A stretch of DNA of 33,230 nt from NCBI GenBank assembly GCA_017615755.1, contig JAFZZM010000060.1:1-33230 (forward strand). The letters run 5' to 3'. The stretch comes from Clostridiales bacterium (lineage in GTDB: Bacteria; Bacillota; Clostridia; Saccharofermentanales; Saccharofermentanaceae). Made by a program: the position numbers and the translations under genes. Under the pieces are notes generated by a model that did no database searches, was not told the DNA's origin, and saw nothing but the letters and a program-made list of their open reading frames with translations. Of the stretch, positions 6,343-14,389 are shown one piece after another (position 1 is the stretch's first letter; each line of letters opens with the position of its first letter).

Positions 6343-7274
6343 AGATCGCATTTGTATACCCGGGACAGGGTTCCCAGAAAAACGGAATGATGCAGGATTT
6401 CTATGAAAACTGTAACAAGGCCGAGGAAATGTTTGAAACGGCCGGCAAGATCAGCGGCTATGACATTGCCGATCTTTGCTTCAACGAAAAAGAAGAACTG
6501 AATCAGACCAAGTACACACAGGTGTGCCTGCTGACTGCCTGCATGGCAGCAACAGAAGTCCTCGAAGAAGAAGGCGTAAAGCCGGACGCGACCTGCGGAC
6601 TTTCTCTGGGTGAATATACAGCACTGGTTGCTTCCGGTGCGATGAGCTTCGAGGATGCAATTAAACTCGTAACTATCCGCGGACAAATCATGGAGGAAGC
6701 AGCACCGGACATCGGCGGCATGAGCGCAGTCATCGGTATGGATGAAGAATCCCTCCGCGAAGGCATGGAAGGCATCGAGGGCGCATATGTTGCGAACTTC
6801 AACTGCCCGGGCCAGATCGTTATCACAGGCTATAAGGATGCGGTTGAAAAAGCAGGTGAAGTCCTGAAAGAAAAGGGCGCCAAGCGCGTCATCCCGCTCA
6901 AGTGCAGCGGTCCTTTCCACTCTCCGATCATGGAAGATGCAGGAAAGAAGCTTCGTAAGTACATCGACGAGCTGGAGCTGGATGATCTGGAGATCCCGTA
7001 CGCAGCAAACCTTACAGGTTCTCTCGTAACCGATTCCAACCAGATCCCGGAACTTCTCGAGAAGCAGGTAAGCGGTTCCGTACGCATGCAGCAGGATATC
7101 GAAGCACTGGCAAAGGCCGGCGTAGATACCTTCATCGAGATCGGTCCCGGAAAGACCATCTCCGGATTTGTAAAGAAGACACTTGAGGGAGTAAATATCC
7201 TTAACGTAGAAACGCTCGAAGACGTCAAGACTGTTGCCGCCAGAGTAAAAGAATTAGCGGAGGCAGAAAAATGA
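6339..7274 (+). CDS. fabD: Malonyl-CoA:ACP transacylase
   Basis: FabD moves the malonyl group from CoA to the acyl carrier protein and so consumes the malonyl-CoA that the downstream carboxyltransferase genes should provide. The 311-residue protein has the FVYPGQGSQ opening, the nucleophile Ser89 in GLSLGEY, the active His194 in CSGPFHSPI and the C-terminal EIGPGKTISGF segment. It overlaps fabK upstream and fabG downstream by ATGA, so the three are translated together. Confidence 0.96.
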   Translation: MKIAFVYPGQGSQKNGMMQDFYENCNKAEEMFETAGKISGYDIADLCFNEKEELNQTKYTQVCLLTACMAATEVLEEEGVKPDATCGLSLGEYTALVASGAMSFEDAIKLVTIRGQIMEEAAPDIGGMSAVIGMDEESLREGMEGIEGAYVANFNCPGQIVITGYKDAVEKAGEVLKEKGAKRVIPLKCSGPFHSPIMEDAGKKLRKYIDELELDDLEIPYAANLTGSLVTDSNQIPELLEKQVSGSVRMQQDIEALAKAGVDTFIEIGPGKTISGFVKKTLEGVNILNVETLEDVKTVAARVKELAEAEK

Positions 7275-8005
7275 CAAAGACAGCGATCGTAACAGGTGGT
7301 TCCCGTGGCATCGGGCGCGCCACCGCAATTGAATTAAGTAAGATGGGGATGAACGTGGCCATTGTGTACCACGGAAACCAGGCTAAAGCTGAAGAGACGG
7401 TTGCTGCCTGCAAGGAGAACGGTGTGGAGGCCATCGCGATCCAGTGCGACGTAAAAGACCGCGCAGCAGTAGAGGTGGCAATCGAAAATGTGAGGGAGAC
7501 ATTCGGTTCCGTTGATGTGCTCGTCAACAATGCCGGCGTCACAAAAGACGGACTGCTCCTTCGTATGAGTGAAGAGGATTTTGATACGGTTGTCGATACA
7601 AATCTCAAAGGGTGCTTTCTCTTCAGCAAGGCCTGTGCTTCGATCATGATGAAGCAGAGAGCCGGAAAAATCATCAACATCGCTTCCGTCGTAGGTATCT
7701 CCGGTAACGCCGGCCAGGCCAACTATGCGGCATCCAAGGCCGGTATCATCGGTTTCACCAAGTCCCTGGCAAAAGAACTCGGCTCCCGTGGCATCACTGT
7801 GAATGCCGTGGCACCGGGCTTTGTTGAGACCGACATGACCGATGTACTGAGCGACAAGGTCAAGGAAGCACTCATGAACAACATTCCGCTGAAGCGCACA
7901 GCAAAGCCGGAGGACATCGCAAACGCGATCGGATTCCTGGCTTCCGAAAAAGCCGACTACATCACCGGCCAGGTGCTGACTGTCGACGGCGGCATGTGCA
8001 TGTAA
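7271..8005 (+). CDS. fabG: 3-oxoacyl-ACP reductase
   Basis: FabG reduces beta-ketoacyl-ACP with NADPH. The 244-residue short-chain dehydrogenase shows the cofactor loop TGGSRGIGRA, NNAG near residue 87, the catalytic Ser139 and the Tyr152-x3-Lys156 pair in NYAASKAG, and the C-terminal ITGQVLTVDGGM that marks FabG. Start overlaps the fabD stop by ATGA. Confidence 0.96.
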   Translation: MTKTAIVTGGSRGIGRATAIELSKMGMNVAIVYHGNQAKAEETVAACKENGVEAIAIQCDVKDRAAVEVAIENVRETFGSVDVLVNNAGVTKDGLLLRMSEEDFDTVVDTNLKGCFLFSKACASIMMKQRAGKIINIASVVGISGNAGQANYAASKAGIIGFTKSLAKELGSRGITVNAVAPGFVETDMTDVLSDKVKEALMNNIPLKRTAKPEDIANAIGFLASEKADYITGQVLTVDGGMCM

Positions 8006-8066
8006 GAAATACCGATCCGGCGCTTCTAAAACAGCCGGACTAAAGAATAAAGGAAGGTAACCGATT

Positions 8067-9302
8067 ATGAGAAGAGTAGTGATTACAGGAATGGGCGCGG
8101 TAACACCGCTGGGCAACAACGTCGAGGAATTCTGGAAGAATATCCGCGCCGGAAAAGTCGGTATCAGCGAGATCACCAAGTTCGATACGACAGACTATAA
8201 GGCAAAGGTTGCCGGCGAAGTACGCGACTTCAAGCCGGACGAATATATGGACTTTAAGACGGCCAAGAGAATGGAACCGTTCTCCCAGTATGCCGCGGCT
8301 GCAGCTCTGATGGCTGTAAAAGATTCCGGCATCAACGTAGAGAACGAAGATGCATACCGTTGCGGTGTCATCGTTGGCTCCGGCGTCGGTTCCATGCAGG
8401 CGACCGAGCGCGAGCACAGCCGTCTTCTCGAGTTTGGCCCGAACAAGATCGGACCTCTCTACATCCCGCTCATGATCGGTAACATGGCCGCAGGAAACAT
8501 CGCGATCGTTACCGGCTTTAAGGGCAAGAACATCGATGTCGTAACAGCATGCGCATCCGGCACGAACTCCATCGGCGAAGCTTACCGCTCGATCCAGAAC
8601 GACGAAGCAGACGTTATCCTCGCAGGTGGTACGGAAGCCGCGATCTGCCCGATGGGCGTAGCCGGTTTCTGTGCTCTCAAAGCACTTTCCACGAGCACCG
8701 ATCCGATGAAGGCTTCGATCCCGTTCGACAAGAACCGTGACGGTTTCGTTCTCGGTGAGGGTGCCGGTGTCCTCGTACTCGAAGAGTATGAGCATGCCAA
8801 GGCACGTGGCGCAAAGATCTACGCAGAGATGGTCGGTTACGGCGCTTCCTGCGATGCATACCACATCACTTCTCCGGAAGAATCCGGTATCGGTGCGGCA
8901 CACGCCATGATGGCTGCCATCAAGGACGCAGGCATCGAGCCGTCCCAGCTTGACTACATCAATGCTCACGGCACATCCACACACCACAACGACCTCTTCG
9001 AGACCCGCGCGATCAAGACAGCACTGGGCGACGCAGCCTATAACGTAAAGATCAACTCGACCAAGTCCATGACCGGACACCTCCTTGGTGCAGCCGGCGC
9101 GATCGAGGCGATCGTTATGGCGAAGTCCATCGAAGAAGGCTTCATCCACCAGACCATGGGCTCTTCCGAGACAGAAGAAGAGATGGATCTGAACTACTGC
9201 TTCGGCACATCCTATGAGCAGGATGTCAACTACGCAATGAGCAACTCCCTCGGTTTTGGCGGCCACAACGCCTCCATCATCATGAAGAAGTTTGAAGCTT
9301 AA
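8067..9302 (+). CDS. fabF: Beta-ketoacyl-ACP synthase II
   Basis: FabF carries out the elongation condensations of acyl-ACP with malonyl-ACP. The 411-residue thiolase-fold enzyme has Cys162 in TACASGTN, His301 in NAHGTST and His338 in TGHLLGAAG, and ends with the Gly-rich NSLGFGGHNAS loop. AAGGAAGG precedes the ATG. In related operons accB often lies between fabF and fabZ; here fabZ follows after 12 bases and no accB is present. Confidence 0.96.
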   Translation: MRRVVITGMGAVTPLGNNVEEFWKNIRAGKVGISEITKFDTTDYKAKVAGEVRDFKPDEYMDFKTAKRMEPFSQYAAAAALMAVKDSGINVENEDAYRCGVIVGSGVGSMQATEREHSRLLEFGPNKIGPLYIPLMIGNMAAGNIAIVTGFKGKNIDVVTACASGTNSIGEAYRSIQNDEADVILAGGTEAAICPMGVAGFCALKALSTSTDPMKASIPFDKNRDGFVLGEGAGVLVLEEYEHAKARGAKIYAEMVGYGASCDAYHITSPEESGIGAAHAMMAAIKDAGIEPSQLDYINAHGTSTHHNDLFETRAIKTALGDAAYNVKINSTKSMTGHLLGAAGAIEAIVMAKSIEEGFIHQTMGSSETEEEMDLNYCFGTSYEQDVNYAMSNSLGFGGHNASIIMKKFEA

Positions 9303-9314
9303 TGAGGTGACCAT

Positions 9315-9785
9315 ATGGCAAAAGCACTGACAACCAGAGAAATCATGGATATCCTTCCGCACCGTTCTCCTTTCCTCCTGGTCGACGCCATCGAGGATTA
9401 CGAAGAGGGTGTGTATGCGATCGGCAGAAAATGCATCACCTACGATGAGCCTTATTTCCAGGGCCATTTCCCGGAGATGCCGATCATGCCGGGTGTACTG
9501 CAGGTCGAGGCACTCGCACAGACAGGTGCCGTCGCGATCCTCTGCAAAGAAGAATTCAAGGGCCGCATCGCCGTATTTGCCGGTATCGACAAATGCAAGT
9601 TCAAGCGTCCGGTCGTTCCGGGTGACGTGCTGACGCTGAAGACCGAGATCACCGCACTCCGCGGACCGGTCGGTATGGGCCACGGTGTAGCAACGGTAGG
9701 CGACGAAGTAGCCTGCGACTGCATCATCAAGTTCGCGATCCTGCCTTCTAAAGAAGACGGCGCAAGCGAAGAAACCGAAGGATGA
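9315..9785 (+). CDS. fabZ: 3-hydroxyacyl-ACP dehydratase
   Basis: FabZ removes water from beta-hydroxyacyl-ACP. The 156-residue hot-dog protein shows HRSPFLLVDAI, the catalytic His51 in GHFPEMPIMPG and Glu65 in GVLQVEALAQ. The last 12 residues are an acidic tail (EDGASEETEG) beyond the usual end. GAGGTG lies ahead of the ATG. It is the last classical Fab gene; the carboxyltransferase genes follow after 46 bases. Confidence 0.95.
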   Translation: MAKALTTREIMDILPHRSPFLLVDAIEDYEEGVYAIGRKCITYDEPYFQGHFPEMPIMPGVLQVEALAQTGAVAILCKEEFKGRIAVFAGIDKCKFKRPVVPGDVLTLKTEITALRGPVGMGHGVATVGDEVACDCIIKFAILPSKEDGASEETEG

Positions 9786-9831
9786 TCACCATCCCGAAAA
9801 AGAACTGAACTAACGAAAGGTGGTCTTTTAT

Positions 9832-11382
9832 ATGGACGGCAAATGGGTCGATTCTATAAGTGATCTGAAGAAAAGAAGACAAGAGGCGGAACTGGCCGGC
9901 GGAGAAGCCGGTATCGAGAAGCAGCATTCCAGAGGAAAACTCACAGCAAGAGAAAGAATGCAGGCGCTTTTTGATGACGATACTTTTGTAGAACTCAACA
10001 GCCTCATGACATCCGGAGCGACAGACTTCGGAATGGATAAGAAGAAGAAACCGGGCGACGGTGTCGTGACCGGATACGGATATGTACATGGAAGACTCGT
10101 GTATGCCTCCTCTCAGGACTTTACGGTCGGCGGCGGTTCTCTCGGCGCAGCACATGCAGAGAAGATCTGCCTGGCGATGGATAAAGCGATGGAAGCAGGC
10201 GCACCTTTTGTTTCCATGAACGACAGCGGCGGAGCAAGAATTGAAGAAGGTATCGACAGCCTGAACGGCTATGCCGAGATCTTCTACAGAAATACCATGG
10301 CTTCCGGCGTGATCCCGCAGATCTCCGTCATCATGGGACCTTGCGCAGGTGGCGCTTGCTATTCGCCGGCGATCTGCGACTACATCTTCATGACGGAAGA
10401 AACTTCACAGATGTATATCACCGGACCAGCTGTTGTTAAGTCGGTCACAGGTGAAGAGATCACGGCAGGCCAGCTCGGCGGTGCAGGCGTACACGCTTCG
10501 ACAAGCGGCGTGGCACACTTCGTATATCCGGACGACCTCGAGTGCCTGAACGGCGTACGTCGTCTGATCGGATATCTGCCGAATAACAACGAAGGCTATG
10601 CCGATGAGGTCCCTGGTACACCGGTAGATACATGTGCATCGATCCCGGAGATCGTGCCTTCCAACCCGAAGGCTGCCTACGATGTCCGCGATGTGATCGC
10701 AACTTTTATCGACAATAACAGCTTCATGGAAGTATCTGCAAACTTTGCCAAGAACATCGTTGTCGGATTCGCAAGGATCGAAGGCAAGACCGTCGGTATC
10801 GTAGCAAACCAGAGCAACTGCATCGCCGGTTCTCTCGAGATCAATGCATCCGACAAGGGCGCACGCTTCATTCGTTTCTGCGACTGCTTCAACATTCCGC
10901 TGGTCACACTCGTTGACGTTCCGGCCTTCATGCCGGGCTCCAACCAGGAACATAACGGCATCATCCGCCACGGCGCAAAGCTCCTCTATGCTTTTGCCGA
11001 GGCCACTGTACCGAAGGTCACCGTCATCATGCGTAAAGCATACGGCGGCGCATATATCGCCATGAACAGCAAAGGCCTGGGCGCCGATGTCGTATTTGCA
11101 TGGCCGATTGCGGAGATCGCGGTCATGGGTGCTTCCGGTGCTGTTGCCATCATCGGCCGAAAAGCAATCGAAGCTGCCGAGGATAAGGAAGCAAAGAAAG
11201 AAGAACTCGTTGCCGAGTATAACGATAAGTTCATGAACCCGTATGTAGCCGCAAGCCGCGGCTATGTCGACGAGGTCATCCTGCCGGAAGAGACAAAGGA
11301 AAAGATCGTTTCCACACTTTCTTCCCTCGAGACGAAGTCGCAGTCCCGTCCGTACAAGAAGCACGGCAACATTCCGCTTTGA
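9832..11382 (+). CDS. Acyl-CoA carboxyltransferase, 12S/PccB/MmdA type
   Basis: A 516-residue carboxyltransferase with two crotonase-like halves, the length of transcarboxylase 12S, PccB and MmdA. It is unlike the separate AccA and AccD of most bacteria. The N-half has GGSLGAAHAEKI and MNDSGGARIEEG; the C-half has MPGSNQEHNGIIRHGAKLL, RKAYGGAYIAM and AEIAVMGASGAVAI. These form the two oxyanion holes that hold carboxybiotin and the acyl-CoA. Residue 409 (Ile in GGAYIAM) aligns with a position reported to govern acyl-CoA choice in Streptomyces enzymes, where Ile fits acetyl-CoA use. The start at 9832 is chosen because GAAAGGTGG lies eight bases upstream; a GTG at 9820 lies inside that site. Its place after fabZ, with no accA/accD, suggests it makes malonyl-CoA. 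Alternatives are propionyl- or methylmalonyl-CoA use. Confidence 0.9.
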   Translation: MDGKWVDSISDLKKRRQEAELAGGEAGIEKQHSRGKLTARERMQALFDDDTFVELNSLMTSGATDFGMDKKKKPGDGVVTGYGYVHGRLVYASSQDFTVGGGSLGAAHAEKICLAMDKAMEAGAPFVSMNDSGGARIEEGIDSLNGYAEIFYRNTMASGVIPQISVIMGPCAGGACYSPAICDYIFMTEETSQMYITGPAVVKSVTGEEITAGQLGGAGVHASTSGVAHFVYPDDLECLNGVRRLIGYLPNNNEGYADEVPGTPVDTCASIPEIVPSNPKAAYDVRDVIATFIDNNSFMEVSANFAKNIVVGFARIEGKTVGIVANQSNCIAGSLEINASDKGARFIRFCDCFNIPLVTLVDVPAFMPGSNQEHNGIIRHGAKLLYAFAEATVPKVTVIMRKAYGGAYIAMNSKGLGADVVFAWPIAEIAVMGASGAVAIIGRKAIEAAEDKEAKKEELVAEYNDKFMNPYVAASRGYVDEVILPEETKEKIVSTLSSLETKSQSRPYKKHGNIPL

Positions 11383-11394
11383 TGGAGGTACCAC

Positions 11395-11583
11395 ATGGAA
11401 GAATTAACTCAGGAAGAAATCGTTGCAATGGCTGTTGCCGCAATCGCCGAGAAAACAGGTAAAGACATCAGAAACCTTCGCGTCGTGAAGTTCCGTGAGC
11501 TCGGTGAATCGGGCCTGATGAAGTACATTCGCGAAAAGAATATCAGCTATAAGAAATACTCACTGGAGGATGAATTGGTATGA
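11395..11583 (+). CDS. Small protein resembling the soluble tail of OadG
   Basis: A 62-residue protein with no membrane segment. The core EEIVAMAVAAIAEKTGKD followed by IRNLRVVKFRE resembles the C-terminal cytoplasmic part of gamma subunits (OadG/MmdD type) of biotin-dependent decarboxylases, which hold the complex together; this match is by eye. The N-terminal membrane helix of those proteins is missing here, which fits a soluble complex. GGAGG lies ahead of the ATG. It is 12 bases after the 12S-like gene, and its stop overlaps the biotin carrier start by ATGA, so it belongs to the complex by context. Likely role: assembly or scaffold subunit. Confidence 0.7.
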   Translation: MEELTQEEIVAMAVAAIAEKTGKDIRNLRVVKFRELGESGLMKYIREKNISYKKYSLEDELV

Positions 11584-11969
11584 GCAATTACAAGATCACA
11601 CTGAATGGTAAAGCATATGAGATCGAAGTCGAAGAAATGAGCGAGAGTGAAGCGAAGTCCGCTTCTGCTGCAAAAGCACCCGCTGCTCCTGTGGCAAAGG
11701 CTGCACCTGTAGCTGCTCCTGCTGCAAAAGCACCTGCCGCTCCGGTTTCCGGTGGTGCCGGAAGCGTGAACGCTCCGATGCCGGGCACGATCCTTCGCGT
11801 CAATAAGAACGTCGGCGATTCCGTCAATGCAGGTGAGGCCGTTGTCGTTCTCGAAGCCATGAAGATGGAAAACGATATCAGCAGCCCGAAAGCAGGCGTA
11901 GTTAAAGCCCTCTTCGTCAACAAAGGCGACACGGTAGCCTCGGGACAAGTGCTTTTTGAGGTAGAGTAA
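11580..11969 (+). CDS. Biotin carboxyl carrier protein (1.3S-like)
   Basis: A 129-residue biotin carrier. Residues 1-20 form a short strand-rich segment (YKITLNGKAYEIEVEEM) typical of 1.3S, OadA-tail and MmdC carriers. Residues 26-58 are an Ala/Pro/Lys linker of APAAP-like repeats that gives the arm its reach. Residues 62-129 form the biotinyl domain, with the biotin lysine at Lys95 in EAMKMEN. AccB of acetyl-CoA carboxylase has a longer N-terminus and a thumb loop; this one lacks both. It therefore fits a transcarboxylase or decarboxylase. It overlaps the upstream gene by four bases and is followed after one base by the 5S-like gene, so subunit ratios are probably coupled. Confidence 0.93.
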   Translation: MSNYKITLNGKAYEIEVEEMSESEAKSASAAKAPAAPVAKAAPVAAPAAKAPAAPVSGGAGSVNAPMPGTILRVNKNVGDSVNAGEAVVVLEAMKMENDISSPKAGVVKALFVNKGDTVASGQVLFEVE

Positions 11970-11970
11970 T

Positions 11971-13356
11971 ATGCTGGAAATGCCGGAGAAAAAGTTATAC
12001 ATTACCGATACGATCCTTCGTGATGCGCATCAGTCCCAAGCGGCGACGAGAATGCGTATCGAGGATATGCTCCCTGCGTGCGAGATCCTCGATAACATGG
12101 GATACTGGTCGCTCGAGTGCTGGGGCGGCGCGACTTTCGATTCGTGCATGCGCTTCCTCGGGGAAGACCCGTGGGAGAGACTGCGCACTTTGAAAAAAGC
12201 AATGCCGAAGACACCGCTTCAGATGCTCCTTCGTGCGCAGAACCTGCTCGGATACCGTCACTACGCAGATGACGTGGTCGAGTCCTTTTGCGGAAGAATG
12301 ATCGAAAACGGCATCAACGTCGTCAGAGTTTTCGACGCGCTGAATGACGTAAGAAATATGGAAAGCCCGATGCGCGCCGTCAAGAAGTACGGCGGTACAT
12401 GCGAGGCCGCGCTGAGCTATACGACAAGCCCGGTGCATAACGAAGATTACTTCGTCGAGCAGGCGAAGATCCTGGTCCAGATGGGTGCAGATGTGATCTG
12501 CATCAAGGACATGGCGAACCTGCTCCTGCCGTCTACGGCCTACTCACTTGTAAGTAAACTCCGTGAAGCAGTGGATGTGCCGCTGCACCTGCATACTCAC
12601 GATACGACCGGTACCGGTGCGATGGTTTACTATGCAGCTGCACTTGCCGGAATCGACATCATCGACACGGCACTGTCCCCGCTGGCTACAGGTACATCCC
12701 AGCCGGCGACCGAATCTCTCGTAGCCGCATTTAAGGGCACACCAAGAGATACAGGACTGGATCTTCCGTCCCTTTCAAAAGCGGCTTCCCACTTTAAGGG
12801 TGTGGCCCAGAAGCTCCAGGATCAGGGCATCCTCGATCCGAAGGTATTGCGTGTCGATCCGAACACTTTGATCTATCAGGTACCGGGTGGTATGCTCTCC
12901 AACCTTCTTAATCAGCTTAAGCAGGCCGGTGCTGAGAACCGTTTCGAAGAAGTGCTCGCGGAAGTTCCGCGTGTGCGTGAAGACTTCGGTTATCCGCCGC
13001 TCGTTACTCCTACATCCCAGATCGTAGGATCCCAGGCTGTCATGAATGTCCTGATGGGACGCTACAAGACATTTCCGAAGGAGTCCAAAATGCTTCTCCG
13101 CGGTGAGTACGGAAGACTGCCGGGCAAGGTTAATGAAGAGGTCAGAAAGATGGCGATCGGCGACGAAGCCGTGATCGAGTGCCGTCCGGCCGACATGATC
13201 GCGAACGAGATGGAGGCCCTCCGTGCAGACGTTTCCGAGTTTGCCAAGTCCGAAGAAGACGTGCTTTCCTGCGCACTCTTCCCGCAGGTTGCTCCGGGCT
13301 TCATCAAGAAGAGAGACCAGGTCGAAGAAGTAAAAGAAATCAACGTCGTCTGGTAA
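11971..13356 (+). CDS. Pyruvate/oxaloacetate carboxyltransferase (5S/OadA type)
   Basis: A 461-residue TIM-barrel carboxyltransferase, the family of transcarboxylase 5S, OadA and the central domain of pyruvate carboxylase. Metal ligands are Asp18 in LRDAHQS and His208/His210 in LHLHTHD. Lys179 in CIKDMAN is the lysine that is carbamylated in 5S. YWSLECWGGATFDSCMRF and the helical C-terminal part (GGMLSNL, PPLVTPTSQIVG, ALFPQVAPGF) follow the family. There is no fused biotin domain at the C-terminus; the separate carrier just upstream supplies it. The enzyme moves a carboxyl group between oxaloacetate and biotin. With no membrane beta subunit (OadB) and no biotin carboxylase nearby, it is best read as the donor half of a transcarboxylase. 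GAGG lies eight bases before the ATG. Last gene of the operon. Confidence 0.92.
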   Translation: MLEMPEKKLYITDTILRDAHQSQAATRMRIEDMLPACEILDNMGYWSLECWGGATFDSCMRFLGEDPWERLRTLKKAMPKTPLQMLLRAQNLLGYRHYADDVVESFCGRMIENGINVVRVFDALNDVRNMESPMRAVKKYGGTCEAALSYTTSPVHNEDYFVEQAKILVQMGADVICIKDMANLLLPSTAYSLVSKLREAVDVPLHLHTHDTTGTGAMVYYAAALAGIDIIDTALSPLATGTSQPATESLVAAFKGTPRDTGLDLPSLSKAASHFKGVAQKLQDQGILDPKVLRVDPNTLIYQVPGGMLSNLLNQLKQAGAENRFEEVLAEVPRVREDFGYPPLVTPTSQIVGSQAVMNVLMGRYKTFPKESKMLLRGEYGRLPGKVNEEVRKMAIGDEAVIECRPADMIANEMEALRADVSEFAKSEEDVLSCALFPQVAPGFIKKRDQVEEVKEINVVW

Positions 13357-13390
13357 GAAAAAACCGGGGACCTGAACAAGAAAAACAATG

Positions 13391-13440
13391 AAATCCACCG
13401 ACTGTTTCAAAATCCACTTAAACAGTCGGCGGATTTTTTT
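13391..13440 (+). terminator. Strong terminator of the fatty-acid/transcarboxylase operon
   Basis: A 17-base stem with one mismatch (13391-13407 against 13420-13436, core CCGACTGTTT/AAACAGTCGG) with a 12-base loop and a T tract to 13440. Confidence 0.95.
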
Positions 13441-13544
13441 AGCGTTGCCTAAAGTTATTTTATCTTTTGAGCATTTGTGTACCTGGCAGATAGACCCGTA
13501 ATATGAATAATAATATATATATTTATTACATTATATATAACTTA

Positions 13545-13558
13545 TGAAATCGGTTTCG
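13545..13558. promoter_or_regulatory. cre-like site (CcpA type)
   Basis: TGAAATCGGTTTCG fits the catabolite-response consensus TGWAANCGNTNWCA except for the last base. It lies in an AT-rich stretch 53 bases before the -35 box of the gene at 13695. The 338-base gap 13357-13694 otherwise holds the operon terminator and the promoter described next. Confidence 0.4.
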
Positions 13559-13610
13559 AAAAACTTTCACTTCATACTTTAGTGTTGTATTCAGCAAATT
13601 ATTTCAGAAC

Positions 13611-13638
13611 TTGCACATTTTGTTGTATCTGATATTAT
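13611..13638 (+). promoter_or_regulatory. Promoter of the single-span membrane protein gene
   Basis: TTGCAC at 13611-13616 and TATTAT at 13633-13638 with 16 bases between, about 57 bases before the ATG at 13695. Confidence 0.65.
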
Positions 13639-13694
13639 ACCCATAGTGAAGCGCTAAAGTTTCAAATTCAGCCGAAAAGGAGCAGTAAGAAATC

Positions 13695-14363
13695 ATGCCG
13701 GATCCGAGTCTGGAAAAGAAAAAAGTAAGTGTCAAGGATGTCGGCGTGAAGGGCGTACTGATCCATTTCTGGACCTACTATAAATGGTGGGTGATCATTC
13801 CTGTCCTTGTCATCGGTATCATCTTCTCCCTGGTAAGCTCTTATCTGAAAGCTTCCCGTAAAGCCTATCTGAACATTATCCTGGTCAATGCCCGATATGA
13901 GTCGAGCGAGATCGTGTTTGCCGATTTTGAACAGGCCGTGGGAAAAGAACTCATTATAGACAGTACCTATCACGCGCCGACCAATGAAGATTCCATCGAT
14001 TTTTCCCAGGATATGATCGCCAGCATGCAGAAAACGGTCTCCATGATCACGGGTGGCGTGGTCGATGTGGTCATCACCAATTCAAGAGCGATCAAAGAAT
14101 ATGGGGAGAACGGAGTTCGGGACCTGAGAACGGTACTCACCGCCGATCAGATCAGTAAACTCGAACAGCAGGAAGTGATTTTTTATCTGGATTTTGCCAA
14201 CGAATCTCATGTTCCGGTCGCGATCAATATCACCGGCATGGAACGGTTCGAACCTGCATATAACGGAAATGACGAGAAACACTATCTTTTCCTTTCCGCC
14301 TACTCCGATAAAACAGAAGAAGAGAAACGCCTTCTGGAATTTCTCTTCTTTGATGGTCAGTAA
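13695..14363 (+). CDS. Single-span membrane protein, function unknown
   Basis: A 222-residue protein. A basic N-terminus (residues 1-28) is followed by a membrane span at about 30-52 (YYKWWVIIPVLVIGIIFSLV), then an outside domain of about 170 residues with no recognised catalytic motif. The topology suggests a short cytoplasmic tail and a soluble outer domain. The stretch VVDVVITNSRAIKEYG and an acidic end (TEEEKRLLEF) are plain features only. It faces the DUF624 gene and sits beside the sugar importer, where similar small anchored proteins are common in Clostridia, so a role in envelope or uptake is possible but unproven. AAAAGGAG lies about 12 bases before the ATG. Confidence 0.75.
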   Translation: MPDPSLEKKKVSVKDVGVKGVLIHFWTYYKWWVIIPVLVIGIIFSLVSSYLKASRKAYLNIILVNARYESSEIVFADFEQAVGKELIIDSTYHAPTNEDSIDFSQDMIASMQKTVSMITGGVVDVVITNSRAIKEYGENGVRDLRTVLTADQISKLEQQEVIFYLDFANESHVPVAINITGMERFEPAYNGNDEKHYLFLSAYSDKTEEEKRLLEFLFFDGQ

Positions 14364-14389
14364 TTGAATTAATAGAGAAGGACAGAACC

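Noticed and set aside
8040..9683. A 547-codon open frame on the minus strand across fabF and fabZ.
   Set aside because: It is a shadow of well-identified genes with intact active sites and codes for a low-quality Cys/His-rich sequence with no family features.
9820..9831. GTG start four codons upstream for the 12S-like protein.
   Set aside because: The codon lies within the GAAAGGTGG ribosome site of the ATG at 9832.
9832..13356. Reading the cluster as a sodium-pumping oxaloacetate or methylmalonyl-CoA decarboxylase.
   Set aside because: There is no membrane beta subunit (OadB/MmdB) and the small subunit has no membrane helix. The genes also continue the fab operon.
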